Origin: Litorihabitans aurantiacus
GTDB lineage: Bacteria; Actinomycetota; Actinomycetes; Actinomycetales; Beutenbergiaceae
NCBI RefSeq assembly: GCF_030161595.1
Contig: NZ_BSUM01000001.1
Span: 682,001 to 746,000 of the forward strand
Reading direction: 5' to 3'
DNA: 64,000 bases
The notes below the pieces were generated by a model. That model saw only the letters and a program-made list of their open reading frames with translations. It had not been told where the DNA came from and searched no databases. Shown one piece after another: positions 49,133 to 58,454 of this stretch. Both the position numbers and the translations under genes were made by a program. Numbering within the stretch: the stretch's first letter is position 1; each line of letters begins with the position of its first letter.

Positions 49133-49534
49133 TCAGCGCCGGTGGCGCTCGAGCGCGGCGGCCATGTCGATGGTCTCGCCGTCGCCCCCGCCCTCACCGA
49201 CGATCAGCGGCGGCGGGAGCGGGCGCGGCGTGAGGCCGCGCAGCCGCTCGCGCAGGGTGAGGTCGGCGCGCAGCACGTAGAACCGGCCGTCCGTGTCGAG
49301 GCCGACCGAGCGGTCGGCCTTGAGGTACCAGCCCTGCAGCCCGGTCCGCGCGCGACCGCCGCGGTAGCCCTGGACGACGAGTGGTTCGGGCGCGACGGCG
49401 TCCTGCGCGGCGGTGGCCACGAACGCGTCGATCAGCGCCTGCGCCCGTGCCGACTCCGCGGCACGCCGCTCCTGCAGCAGGCGCTCCTGCTCGGCAGCCG
49501 CCTCGCGGCGGCCGTCCGCCCAGCTCCCAGGCAC
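49133..49534 (-). CDS. Unknown 133-residue conserved-looking protein
   Basis: I do not recognise the family. The protein starts VPGSWADGRREAAAEQERL, forms a charged helix for about 45 residues, and then has a compact C-terminal part. That part contains GYRGGRARTGLQGWYLKADRSVGLDTDGRFYVLRA and PPLIVGEGGGDGETIDMAAAL. The conserved look of the Gly/Trp/Tyr positions suggests a folded ligand- or protein-binding domain. It lies 10 bp downstream of the coiled-coil protein, so the two are probably one operon. Confidence 0.65.
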   Translation of the reverse strand: MPGSWADGRREAAAEQERLLQERRAAESARAQALIDAFVATAAQDAVAPEPLVVQGYRGGRARTGLQGWYLKADRSVGLDTDGRFYVLRADLTLRERLRGLTPRPLPPPLIVGEGGGDGETIDMAAALERHRR

Positions 49535-49544
49535 GGACGGGGAG

Positions 49545-51035
49545 TCAGCGCGACGCGGTGGCGTCGGCGTGGTCGGAGGACTCCTCGGCGTCGGTGTCGG
49601 ACTGCTCGGCGTCGGACTCCTCGGCGTCGGACTCCTCGGTGTCACCCTCGTCGACGACGGCGGGGAGCGTCTCGGTCGCGTCGCCGGCCTGCTCGCCGTC
49701 CTCGGCCGTGCCCGTCTCCTGCGCCGAGACCTCGGCGTCCTCGTCACCCTCGCTGGTCGACTTCTCGAGCGCCGCCGCCGCCTCGTCAGCCTTGGCGATG
49801 AGGCTCGCGTCCGGCACGCTGCTGGACCCGAGCAGCCCGCGCAGCTCGTCGAGGTAGGTGGAGATCGCCTCGCGCTGACGCTCGAGGTCGGCGACCTCGT
49901 CCCGCACCGAGCCGAGCCGGCGGTCGGCCTCCTCGCTCGCGGAGCTCGTGGTGCGGTCCGCCTGGTCGACGGCGTCCTCGACGATGCGCGTCGCCCGGTC
50001 CCGGGCGCTCGCGAGGGTGTCGCGCGCGCTCGCCTCGGAGGAGGAGGTGATCTGCTCGGCGCGCGCGAGCGCGTCGACGACCCGCTCCTCGGCGTCGGCC
50101 ACACGCCCCTCGGCGTCGGTCACCAGCTGGTCCGCGGCGGCCTTCGCGGCGGCGTGGATCTCGCCGTTCTCCGTCTCGGCGGCCTCGCGGCGGCGCGCGA
50201 CGTCGAGATCGCCGTCCGCCTTGGCGCGGGCGGCCGCCTCGAGCAGCTCGTCGGCCTGCTCCTGGGCCTGCGCGAGCGTCTGCTCGGCGGTGCCGCGCGC
50301 CTGGGCGAGCAGCGCGTCGGCCTCGGCGCGGGCCGAGTCGCGCGTCGTGGTGGCGTACGCCTCGGCGTCGGCGCGGGCGGTGCGGGCCGCCGCCGTCGCC
50401 GTCGCGACGATCTCGCGCGCCTCGGTCTCGGCGGCCACGCGCAGCTCGGTCGTCTCGCGCAGCACGAGTGACTCGCGCGCCGCGAGGTCGCGCTCGAGCG
50501 TGGCGCGCCGCTCGGCGACCTCCGTCTCGAGCGCACCGCGGATCCCGCGCGCCTCGCGCTCGGCCGAGGAGACGAGCTCACCGGCGGTCAGGGCGGCGCT
50601 GCTGCGCACGCTGTCGGCCTCGGTCGCGGCCGAGGTCGTGGTGTGCTCGGCCTCGGACCGGGCGGCGGCGAGCTGGTCGGCCGCCTCGCGCTCGGCACGG
50701 TCCAGCAGCTGCGTCGCGTCGGCCTCGGCGCGCGAGGTGATGACACCCGCCTTGGTTGTCGCCTGGGTCACGACGTCGGTGCTCTGCTCCTCCGCCGAGC
50801 GCAGGAGCTGCTCGATCCGGGAGCCGAGACCGGCGTAGGTCGGGGCCTCGGTCTCGCTCAGCGCGCGCTGCGTCTCCGACAGCTGGCCGGACAGGCGCAG
50901 CGACTCCGCGTCCGAGCTCTCGACCTGCCGCCGCGCCTCGTTCAGGGCGCGCACGAGGTCGTTCACGTGCTGGTCCACCTGCGCGCGGTCGTAGCCCCGC
51001 AGGACGACGGGGAAGGCGGTGTGCTCGTCGGTCAT
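49545..51035 (-). CDS. DivIVA/Scy-like coiled-coil protein
   Basis: This 496-residue protein has an N-terminal DivIVA-type membrane-curvature motif (PVVLRGYDRAQVDQHVNDL). About 370 residues of alanine- and glutamate-rich coiled coil with regular heptads follow, then an acidic low-complexity tail (EESDAEESDAEQSD). It resembles the Scy/FilP and Wag31-type proteins that organise polar growth in actinobacteria. The ATG at 51035 is chosen because it begins the DivIVA motif; an open frame extends further upstream without homology. It is divergent from the membrane protein at 51.2 kb. Confidence 0.82.
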   Translation of the reverse strand: MTDEHTAFPVVLRGYDRAQVDQHVNDLVRALNEARRQVESSDAESLRLSGQLSETQRALSETEAPTYAGLGSRIEQLLRSAEEQSTDVVTQATTKAGVITSRAEADATQLLDRAEREAADQLAAARSEAEHTTTSAATEADSVRSSAALTAGELVSSAEREARGIRGALETEVAERRATLERDLAARESLVLRETTELRVAAETEAREIVATATAAARTARADAEAYATTTRDSARAEADALLAQARGTAEQTLAQAQEQADELLEAAARAKADGDLDVARRREAAETENGEIHAAAKAAADQLVTDAEGRVADAEERVVDALARAEQITSSSEASARDTLASARDRATRIVEDAVDQADRTTSSASEEADRRLGSVRDEVADLERQREAISTYLDELRGLLGSSSVPDASLIAKADEAAAALEKSTSEGDEDAEVSAQETGTAEDGEQAGDATETLPAVVDEGDTEESDAEESDAEQSDTDAEESSDHADATASR

Positions 51036-51190
51036 CAGGGGATGTCCTTCGCGGGTGAGGAGGCAGATCCGTACTCGCCAGCCTATCCGGCCGGGCACCA
51101 CCGGTACCCTGGATCGCGCGCTCGGCCCGCCCGGGCGCAGGTCTGATCGGTCCCCGTGCGCCGCGCGGGAGGGGAGAGGAGAGACGCACC

Positions 51191-52537
51191 ATGGTTCGTC
51201 GCATCACCGGGATCGTGGTGGCGCTCCTCGGCATCACCGCCATCGTCCTCGGCGTCCTGTCGGCGACGCAGTGGCGCACCTCCGACACCGTGACGGCGAC
51301 GTCGCCGTCCGCCGACGTGCCCTTCGTCGTGGTCGAACCCGGGGTGGCCGGGGTCAACGCGCCCGACGTCGACGTGCGCATCACGGCCGCGGACCCCGAG
51401 CAGCAGGTGACCCTCATCACCGGGCGCGACGTCGACGTCGACGCCTGGCTGGACGGGCTCGCGCAGCAGCGGCTCACCGACGTCGTGGACTGGGAGACGT
51501 TCGTCGTCACCGACGTCGAGGGCGAGAGCGCCGACGTCCCCTCGCCCGTCGGCAGCGACATGTGGACCACCACCGAGCAGGCCGCCGGTGAGCTCGCCTT
51601 CTCCCAGGAGGTGGCGCAGGACCGTCAGGTGATGCTCGTCGTGCGCGACGGCGCCGAGGGCCCGGCCCCGACCGTCTCCTTCACGTGGCAGCGCGAGGTC
51701 ACGACCCCGTACTACGAGCCGCTCGTGTACGGCGGCGCGGCCGGCGTCGTCGTCGGCCTGGCGCTGATCGCCTGGTCGTTCGTGAAGCGCCGCCGCCCCG
51801 CCGCGGAGACCGCGGGCGAGCCGGAGGCGGCTGCGGCGGCTGCCGAGTCCGGTGACGACGGCGACGCCACCGCGCCCGTCGCACCCGACGGCGCGGAGGG
51901 CGTCGCGGTCGACGACGCTCCGACCACCGTGCTCGGTGCGGTGCCCGCCGCGATCGCGACGGAGAGTGACAGCCACGATCCGCCGACGGCGGAGACAGCG
52001 GTGCTGACGCGCCGCCAGCGCCGCGAGCTGCGCAACTCCGGCGTCGAGGTCGACGGCCCCGGTGCCTACGACGGTCTGCGGGAGCGTCTCGCGGCGGTCG
52101 ACGTCGAGCGCATCGCCTCCGACATCGCCCCGGCGCAGGAGAAGTCGCCGCCGACCGACGCCCCGGACGCCTACCCCGGCTGGCTCCGGGCGCAGCAGGC
52201 GGCCGAGACCGACGGCGACGGGGAGTCCGAGGTCGACGGCGACCGCACTGGGACCGCCGTCGGCGAGACCGGTGCCGAGCCGGAGGGGCAGCCGGTCCGA
52301 CCCACCTGGAGCCAGCGCTGGGGCGTCGCCACCACCGGTTCGATCCCCGTGACCGTGGCTGGGGAGCCGAGCGACGGCGGAACGCCCGAGGAGCCGAGCG
52401 ACGGTGAGACCCCCGTGGACCCGACCGACGCCGGCGACACGGCCGACGACACGGCCGACGACACGGGAGACGTCGCGACACCACCCGACCCCGACGACGC
52501 CGACCAGACCAACGAGACGCAGGAGGACGACCGATGA
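51191..52537 (+). CDS. Unknown two-helix membrane protein with long acidic tail
   Basis: This 448-residue protein has a membrane helix at about residues 7-27 (TGIVVALLGITAIVLGVLSA). An exported domain of roughly 150 residues is followed by a second helix near 180-198. A long Asp/Glu/Pro/Thr-rich cytoplasmic tail contains TRRQRRELRNSG. That basic patch resembles the TRRELR elements in two other membrane proteins of this window. I do not recognise the exported domain. It overlaps the following lipoprotein by ATGA, so the two are likely to work together at the membrane. Confidence 0.7.
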   Translation: MVRRITGIVVALLGITAIVLGVLSATQWRTSDTVTATSPSADVPFVVVEPGVAGVNAPDVDVRITAADPEQQVTLITGRDVDVDAWLDGLAQQRLTDVVDWETFVVTDVEGESADVPSPVGSDMWTTTEQAAGELAFSQEVAQDRQVMLVVRDGAEGPAPTVSFTWQREVTTPYYEPLVYGGAAGVVVGLALIAWSFVKRRRPAAETAGEPEAAAAAAESGDDGDATAPVAPDGAEGVAVDDAPTTVLGAVPAAIATESDSHDPPTAETAVLTRRQRRELRNSGVEVDGPGAYDGLRERLAAVDVERIASDIAPAQEKSPPTDAPDAYPGWLRAQQAAETDGDGESEVDGDRTGTAVGETGAEPEGQPVRPTWSQRWGVATTGSIPVTVAGEPSDGGTPEEPSDGETPVDPTDAGDTADDTADDTGDVATPPDPDDADQTNETQEDDR

Positions 52538-53538
52538 GCGAGATCCGCCGTCGCCGACTCGCGCTCGGGGGAGCGCTGCTCGCCGCCGCCACCGCGCTGA
52601 CCGCGTGCGCGCCCGAACCGGCGCCCGAGATGACCACCCCGCCGCCGCCGGAGTTCGCACCGCCCGCCGTGACGGAGGAGCGTGCGCAGGAGATCCTCGC
52701 CCAGGTCGAGGAGCAGATCGCCGCGGCGGACACGTCGGGCGACGTCGAGCAGATGCGCGGGCGCGTGACCTCGCCCGCGATCGACTTCCGCCAGACGCAG
52801 TACGCCCTGCAGACGGCCACCGGCGGCGCGCAGACCCCGGTGCCGCTGGCCACGGACTCCGACATCTTCGTCGTCACCGCCACCGACACCTGGCCCCGTT
52901 CGATCCTCGCGGTCTCCGACGTGGTCGAGGGCAGCCCCGTCCGGCTCTACCTGGGCCTGGTCCAGGACGCGCCCCGCGACCCCTACCGCCTCGTGGCGTG
53001 GTCGCGACTGCTGCCCGGCGTCCAGACCCCGACCTTCGCGACGGCGGAGATCGGGTCGGCACCGATCGCCGACGACCAGTCCGAGCTCCGGGTCACCCCC
53101 ACCGACGCGCTGGCGCAGCTGGCGGACGTCATTGCGAACCCCGGGAGCGAGTTCGCCGCCGGCTTCGGCGAGGACCCGTTCCGCCTCGCGATCAACGCGG
53201 AGGCCGACGGCCTGCGCCAGGCGATCGGCGAGCTGGGCGAGGTCGGCAGCGAGGCCGTCGCCGGGGAGCCGGTGTTCGCGATCGCGACCGCCGACGGCGG
53301 GGCACTCGTCATGGGCGTCGTCGAGCAGGCCTACACCCTGCGCAAGACGGTCCCCGACGCGACGGTGACGCTGTCGCCCGAGTGGTCGGCGTTCGTCGGG
53401 GACGAACCCCTGGACGCTGCCGCCCGCGCGACGTACCGCCAGATGGTCACCCTGTCGATCCCGCCGGCCGACGCCGACACCCCGATCCAGGTCCTCGGCG
53501 CCGAGCGCGTGCTCGCGTCGGTGGAGCGGGTCGAGTAG
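52534..53538 (+). CDS. Putative lipoprotein
   Basis: This 334-residue exported protein has a basic start (MSEIRRRRLALGG), a hydrophobic segment and a lipobox ending LTAC at about residue 25. A Pro-rich spacer follows. The mature part has a mixed alpha/beta pattern with no motif I recognise. Lipid anchoring outside the membrane is the confident part; the function is unknown. Its gene overlaps the upstream membrane protein gene. Confidence 0.8.
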   Translation: MSEIRRRRLALGGALLAAATALTACAPEPAPEMTTPPPPEFAPPAVTEERAQEILAQVEEQIAAADTSGDVEQMRGRVTSPAIDFRQTQYALQTATGGAQTPVPLATDSDIFVVTATDTWPRSILAVSDVVEGSPVRLYLGLVQDAPRDPYRLVAWSRLLPGVQTPTFATAEIGSAPIADDQSELRVTPTDALAQLADVIANPGSEFAAGFGEDPFRLAINAEADGLRQAIGELGEVGSEAVAGEPVFAIATADGGALVMGVVEQAYTLRKTVPDATVTLSPEWSAFVGDEPLDAAARATYRQMVTLSIPPADADTPIQVLGAERVLASVERVE

Positions 53539-53616
53539 GACCCCGCACCACACCACGCCGGTTCCACGACACGCCGGTCCCACCACGAGCCCCGCACCGA
53601 CCGAGAGGCACCCGCA

Positions 53617-54564
53617 GTGACCCAGCCCCACTTCGATCCGCGCGGCGCGATCGACCTGTCCTCGCTCCAGAAGCCGACCCCGGCGCAGGAGCGCGCCGCA
53701 GCCGCCGCCGAGGCCACCAGGGCCGCCGCGCCCGCCGGCGTGATCGTGGACATGACCCCGGAGACCTTCCAGCAGGTCGTCGAGGGTTCGGCGAGCGTGC
53801 CGGTCGTCGTCGCCATCGGGGCCTCGCGCACCGCGGCGGGGGAGAAGATGACGCCGCTGCTCGAGGCGGCCGCCGTGCGGTACGGGGGGCGCTTCGTGCT
53901 CGCCCGCGTCGACGCCGACGCCCATCCCCAGGTGGCGCAGGCGTTCGGTGTCGAGGGTGTGCCGTGCGCCGTCGCCGTGATCCAGGGGCAGCCGCTGCCG
54001 CTGTTCCAGGGTGCCCCGGCCCCCGAGCAGGTGGACCAGGTGCTCGAGCAGGTGCTCGCCGCCGCCTCGCAGGCGGGGGTGACCGGCGTCGTCGCCGGTG
54101 CCGAGCAGGCCGACGCCCAGCCGGAGCCCGAGCCGGAGCCGGAGATCCCGCCGCTGTTCGCGAAGGCGTACGAGGCGATCGAGGTCGACGACTTCGACGG
54201 TGCGGCGGCCGCCTACACCCAGCACCTGAACGAGAACCCCGGCGACCGGGACGCGAAGGCCGGCCTCGGCCAGGTCGCGCTGATGAAGCGGCTGCACGGG
54301 GTGACCGACCCGGTCGCCGAGCTCGAGAAGGCCGAGGCCATGGGGCCCGCGGCGCTCGACCTCCAGCTGCACGCCGCCGACATCGAGATGGCCGCCGGTC
54401 GGGTCTCCGCCGCGTTCGACCGGCTCATCGCCGTCGTGCGCGCCACCCGGGAGACCGAGCGGGAGACCGCCCGCAAGCGCCTCGTGGAGCTCTTCGAGCT
54501 CGTCGACCCCCAGGCGGACGAGGTCAAGGCGGCCCGCCGCAACCTGGCGCTCGCGCTCTTCTGA
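53617..54564 (+). CDS. YbbN/CnoX-like thioredoxin-fold protein with TPR repeats
   Basis: This 315-residue protein has an N-terminal thioredoxin-like domain and a C-terminal alpha-helical repeat region (about residues 180-310, IEVDDFDGAAAAYTQHLNENPGD). In YbbN/CnoX the thioredoxin domain has a CxxC-like or reduced site. Here the position reads GASRTAAGE with no cysteine pair, so redox activity is unlikely and a holdase or cochaperone role is favoured. A single cysteine remains in VEGVPCAVAV next to the conserved cis-Pro. It starts at a GTG, and a terminator follows. Confidence 0.85.
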   Translation: MTQPHFDPRGAIDLSSLQKPTPAQERAAAAAEATRAAAPAGVIVDMTPETFQQVVEGSASVPVVVAIGASRTAAGEKMTPLLEAAAVRYGGRFVLARVDADAHPQVAQAFGVEGVPCAVAVIQGQPLPLFQGAPAPEQVDQVLEQVLAAASQAGVTGVVAGAEQADAQPEPEPEPEIPPLFAKAYEAIEVDDFDGAAAAYTQHLNENPGDRDAKAGLGQVALMKRLHGVTDPVAELEKAEAMGPAALDLQLHAADIEMAAGRVSAAFDRLIAVVRATRETERETARKRLVELFELVDPQADEVKAARRNLALALF

Positions 54565-54588
54565 GGCGCGGCGCCCGCCCACCGACGA

Positions 54589-54632
54589 GAACGGGCCCGA
54601 TCTGCAGCATCCGCTGCGGATCGGGCCCGTTC
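54589..54632. terminator. Bidirectional terminator between the YbbN-like gene and glgB
   Basis: GAACGGGCCCGATC pairs with GATCGGGCCCGTTC, with a further GCAGC/GCTGC inner pairing. This gives a strong hairpin between two convergent genes. Confidence 0.9.
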
Positions 54633-54645
54633 GGGTACCGGGTCC

Positions 54646-56955
54646 TCAGTCCTCGACCGGCTCCCGCACCAGCCACACGGCGCCGAACGCGGGCACGCGC
54701 AGCGTGGCGGAGTGCGCCTCACCGTGGTGGCTGTGCTCCACCGCCTCGACGGAACCCAGGTTGCCGACGCCCCAGCCGCCGTACAGGTCGGCGTCGGTGT
54801 TGAGAACCTCGGTCCACCGGCCACCTCCCGGCAGGCCGACGCGGTAGTCCTCGATCGTCTGGCCCGAGAAGCTCTGCACCACGATCACGACGTCGTCACC
54901 CGCCGTGCGCTGGAACGCCAGGACGTTGCGATCGCCGTCGTTCGCGTCGAGCCAGCGGAAGCCGGCGGGGGAGAAGTCCTGTCCCCACAGCGCGGGATGG
55001 TCGCGGTACACCTCGTTGAGCCGGCGGACCAGCTCGGCCACCCCGCGGTGGCCCGGGTCGTCCATGTGCCACCAGTCGAGGCCGCGCTCCTCGTTCCACT
55101 CCGCGCTCTGGGCGAACTCCTGGCCCATGAACAGGAGCTGCTTGCCCGGGTGGGCCCACTGGTAGGCCAGCAGCCCGCGCACGCCCGCGAGCTTCTCGCG
55201 GTGGTCGCCGGGCATCTTGCCGTAGAGCGAGCCCTTGCCGTGCACGACCTCGTCGTGGCTCAGCGGGAGCAGGAACTGCTCCGAGAACGCGTAGACCAGC
55301 GAGAACGTCAGCTCGCCGTGGTGGTAGCGGCGGTTGATCGGGTCCTCGTGGACGTACCGCAGCGTGTCGTTCATCCAGCCCATGTTCCACTTCAGGCCGA
55401 ACCCGAGGCCGCCGGCGCTCGTGGGCGTGGTGACACCGGGGAAGGACGTCGACTCCTCCGCGATCATCACGGCGCCGGGGGCGACGCGGTAGGCGACCGC
55501 GTTCGCCTCCTGCAGCAGTGAGATCGCCTCGAGGTTCTCGCGGCCGCCGTGCACGTTCGGCTCCCACTGGCCGGCCTCGCGCGAGTAGTCGAGGTAGAGC
55601 ATGGAGGCGACGGCGTCCACGCGCAGCCCGTCGACGTGGAACTCCTGCAGCCAGTAGGCGGCGTTGGCGACGAGGAAGTTGCGCACCTCGGTCCGGCCGA
55701 AGTTGAAGACGTAGGTGCCCCAGTCCTTCTGCTCGCCGCGGCGGGGGTCGGGGTGCTCGTACAGCGGCGTGCCGTCGAAGCTGGCCAGCGCCCACGAGTC
55801 CTTGGGGAAGTGGGCGGGGACCCAGTCCATGATCACGCCGATCCCGGCCTGGTGCAGCCGGTCGATCAGGTGGCGCAGCTCGTCCGGTGAGCCGAAGCGC
55901 GCCGTCGGGGCGTAGTAGGAGGTGACCTGGTAGCCCCAGGACCCGCCGAAGGGGTGCTCCGCGAGCGGCATCAGCTCGACGTGGGTGAAGCCCGTCCACG
56001 TCAGGTACTCCACGAGCTGGTCGGCGGCCTCGAGGTAGGTGAGGTCCTTCTTCCAGGAACCGAGATGAAGCTCGTATACCGACATCGGGCCGGAGTGCGG
56101 GTCGGTGGCGGCGCGCGCCGTCATCCACGCGTCGTCGCCCCAGGCGTAGCTGCTGGCGGTCACGACCGAGGCGGTCGACGGCGGGACCTCCGTCGCGCGG
56201 GCCATCGGGTCGGCCTTGTCGCGCCACACGCCGTCGGCGCCGCGGATCTGGTACTTGTAGCGCGACCCCTCGCCCGCGTCCGGGACGAAGACCTCCCAGA
56301 CGCCGGTCGACCCGAGCGAGCGCATGGCACCCGCCGGACCGTCCCAGCCGTTGAAGTCGCCGATGACGCGCACGGCGCCGGCGTTCGGGGCCCAGACGGC
56401 GAACGACGTGCCGTGCACCTGGCCCAGCGCGCTGTCGAACGTGCGCACGTGCGAGCCGAGCACGTCCCACAGCCGCTCGTGCCGGCCCTCGCCCAGGAGG
56501 TGGCGGTCGACGTCGCCCAGCGTGGGCAGGAAGCGGTAGGGGTCGTCGACGACGCTCGCGGCGCCGTCGTAGACGACCTCGATCCGGTAGTCGGGGACCT
56601 CCTCGGCCGCGAGCGCGGCCACCCAGATCCCGTCGACCTCGTGCACGGCCTCGACCTCGACGACGTCGCCGGTCGGCCGCAGCACGCGGTAGGTCACGGA
56701 CTGCGCGAGCGGGCGGCGCGTGCGGAACGTGACGACGCCGTCGGTGACGTGGGCGCCCAGCACGTCGTGCGGGAGGGGGTGCTCCCCGCGCGCGAGCGCG
56801 CCCACCGTTGCGTGGTCGACGGGCTGGGGCTGGGCGTCCGGGGTCGCGGTCGGGGTCGCGGTCGGAGTGGTCGGGGCCGCCGGGGTCGTCGGGGTCGCCG
56901 GAGTCGTCGGCTCGGCGGGGGTGGGGCCGGTGGGGTCCGCGTGGGGAGTGGTCAC
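54646..56955 (-). CDS. glgB: 1,4-alpha-glucan branching enzyme GlgB
   Basis: GlgB cuts alpha-1,4 chains and reattaches them as alpha-1,6 branches, here on the glucan made by GlgE. From the GTG at 56955 the protein has 769 residues. An Ala/Pro/Thr linker is followed by N-terminal beta-sandwich domains ([22 protein letters not shown]). The GH13 barrel has nucleophile Asp in [13 protein letters not shown], acid Glu in [11 protein letters not shown] and [20 protein letters not shown] site lies 7 nt before this GTG. However, the reading frame runs on without a stop into the maltokinase upstream, so a fused protein is possible. A TGA overlaps the GTG in another frame. Confidence 0.9.
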   Translation of the reverse strand: MTTPHADPTGPTPAEPTTPATPTTPAAPTTPTATPTATPDAQPQPVDHATVGALARGEHPLPHDVLGAHVTDGVVTFRTRRPLAQSVTYRVLRPTGDVVEVEAVHEVDGIWVAALAAEEVPDYRIEVVYDGAASVVDDPYRFLPTLGDVDRHLLGEGRHERLWDVLGSHVRTFDSALGQVHGTSFAVWAPNAGAVRVIGDFNGWDGPAGAMRSLGSTGVWEVFVPDAGEGSRYKYQIRGADGVWRDKADPMARATEVPPSTASVVTASSYAWGDDAWMTARAATDPHSGPMSVYELHLGSWKKDLTYLEAADQLVEYLTWTGFTHVELMPLAEHPFGGSWGYQVTSYYAPTARFGSPDELRHLIDRLHQAGIGVIMDWVPAHFPKDSWALASFDGTPLYEHPDPRRGEQKDWGTYVFNFGRTEVRNFLVANAAYWLQEFHVDGLRVDAVASMLYLDYSREAGQWEPNVHGGRENLEAISLLQEANAVAYRVAPGAVMIAEESTSFPGVTTPTSAGGLGFGLKWNMGWMNDTLRYVHEDPINRRYHHGELTFSLVYAFSEQFLLPLSHDEVVHGKGSLYGKMPGDHREKLAGVRGLLAYQWAHPGKQLLFMGQEFAQSAEWNEERGLDWWHMDDPGHRGVAELVRRLNEVYRDHPALWGQDFSPAGFRWLDANDGDRNVLAFQRTAGDDVVIVVQSFSGQTIEDYRVGLPGGGRWTEVLNTDADLYGGWGVGNLGSVEAVEHSHHGEAHSATLRVPAFGAVWLVREPVED

Positions 56956-58454
56956 TGCGGTTCCTTCCGTGGTGGCGGGAGGGGCGACGTCGACCTCGAC
57001 GTCCGGGAGGAGTCGGTCGAGCGCCGCGAGGGGGATCGGGAGCCAGTCGGGACGGTTGCGGTTCTCGTAGACGACCTCGTACAGGGCCTTGTCGAGCTCG
57101 AGCGCCCGCAGGAGCGGGTCGTCGGCGAGCGACCCGCCGTCGACCGTGCCGCTGGCCAGAGCCTCGCTGTAGCCGTCGAGGAACGCGGCGCTCGCCGCCG
57201 AGACCCAGTCCCGGGCCGGCGTCCCCGCGTGCTCGGCGCTGCCACCCGCGTAGTCGAACGAGCGGAGCATGCCCGCCACGTCGCGCAGCGCGAGGTCGGG
57301 CAAGGACCGCTCGGCGAGCGGCCGCATCGGCTCGCCCTCGAAGTCGATCGCGAGCCAGCGGTCTCCCGCGTGCAGCACCTGGCCGAGGTGGTAGTCGCCG
57401 TGAACGCGCTGCAGGTCGGGCCAGCTGACCAGGTGCTCCAGCTGCGCCAGCGCGGCCTCGATCACCGCGCCGCGCGAGGCGAGCTCGGGGACCTCGGCGA
57501 CCGCCGTCGCCGCACGGGTGCGCAGGCTCGCGAGGACGCGGTCCCGCTCGGCGGCCCCCGTCGGGGACGTGCCGAGCGAGGATGCCAGCGCGGTGTGGAT
57601 CCCGGCGGTCGCGACGCCGAGCTCGCGCGCCTGCGTCGAGAAGTCCTCCCCGGCCAGCGCCGCCCGCGACGCTACGCGCCAGGCGTCCTCGACGCCCGCC
57701 AGGAACTCCTGCGCGAACGCGAGGTGGCCGGCGAGGAGGGGGCACCGCCGTCGCCGTCGTCATCGCTGCTCGTGCCGGCAGGATCGCTCCAGACCCCGCT
57801 GACGTGCCCGAACACGGCGGGCACGTAGGGCGACCCGGCGCCGCTCAGCGTGCCGGCCACGACCACGTCGGGGTTGTCCCCGGCTGCCAGCACCCGGAAG
57901 AGCTTGACCATGATCGCGGGCATGACGACGCCCGAGGGCTCCGAGACCAGGCTGCAGATGAGCGAGGTGTTGGACTGCTCGCCCGCGAGCACGGTGTGCT
58001 CCACGAGGCGCAGGTGCGAGGCGTCGCCCGGGGTGTGACCGGCCACGCGCGGCTGCGGCGTGTCGCTGACGCTCGGGTCCTGCGCGGCCGTGCGGCCGGT
58101 CAGCAGGTCGAGGAAGGTGGCGGCGAAGACGGGGTCGTGCGCGCCGTCGTACACCCACCGCTCGCCGAGCACGCCGTGCTGGGTGGTCCCGACCAGGGCG
58201 CGACCCAGTCCGGGCGCCTCGGAGTCGCGGTACGTCAGCGGCACCTGGTAGACGACCGGTGCGGAACCGCTGTCGTCGGCCACGATCACCACGTGCACGC
58301 CCACCTCGCCCGCGGGGTCGTCGAGTCGGTATCCGCCGACCACGCGCAGCTGCGGTGCGCGGCCCTTGCCCGCGAACCACCGCTGCCGCGGCATCCACGC
58401 GGCGAGCAGCTCGAGGCGGCTCGGTTCCATCGTCGTGTCGTGGATCTCAGCCAC
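56956..58454 (-). CDS. mak: Maltokinase (Mak/Pep2) (one frame break; frame continues into glgB)
   Basis: Mak phosphorylates maltose to maltose-1-phosphate for GlgE. Read from the GTG at 58454 it gives the N-terminal cap ([18 protein letters not shown]) and [16 protein letters not shown]. After one base is added at 57738-57742, [21 protein letters not shown] follows. The kinase catalytic motif [26 protein letters not shown] and the usual C-terminal [17 protein letters not shown] come next. The length of about 490 residues is normal. No stop separates it from glgB. Either the two are fused, or an indel near 56970-57000 hides a stop overlapping the glgB GTG. The gene start overlaps the treS end by 8 bp. 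Confidence 0.88.
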
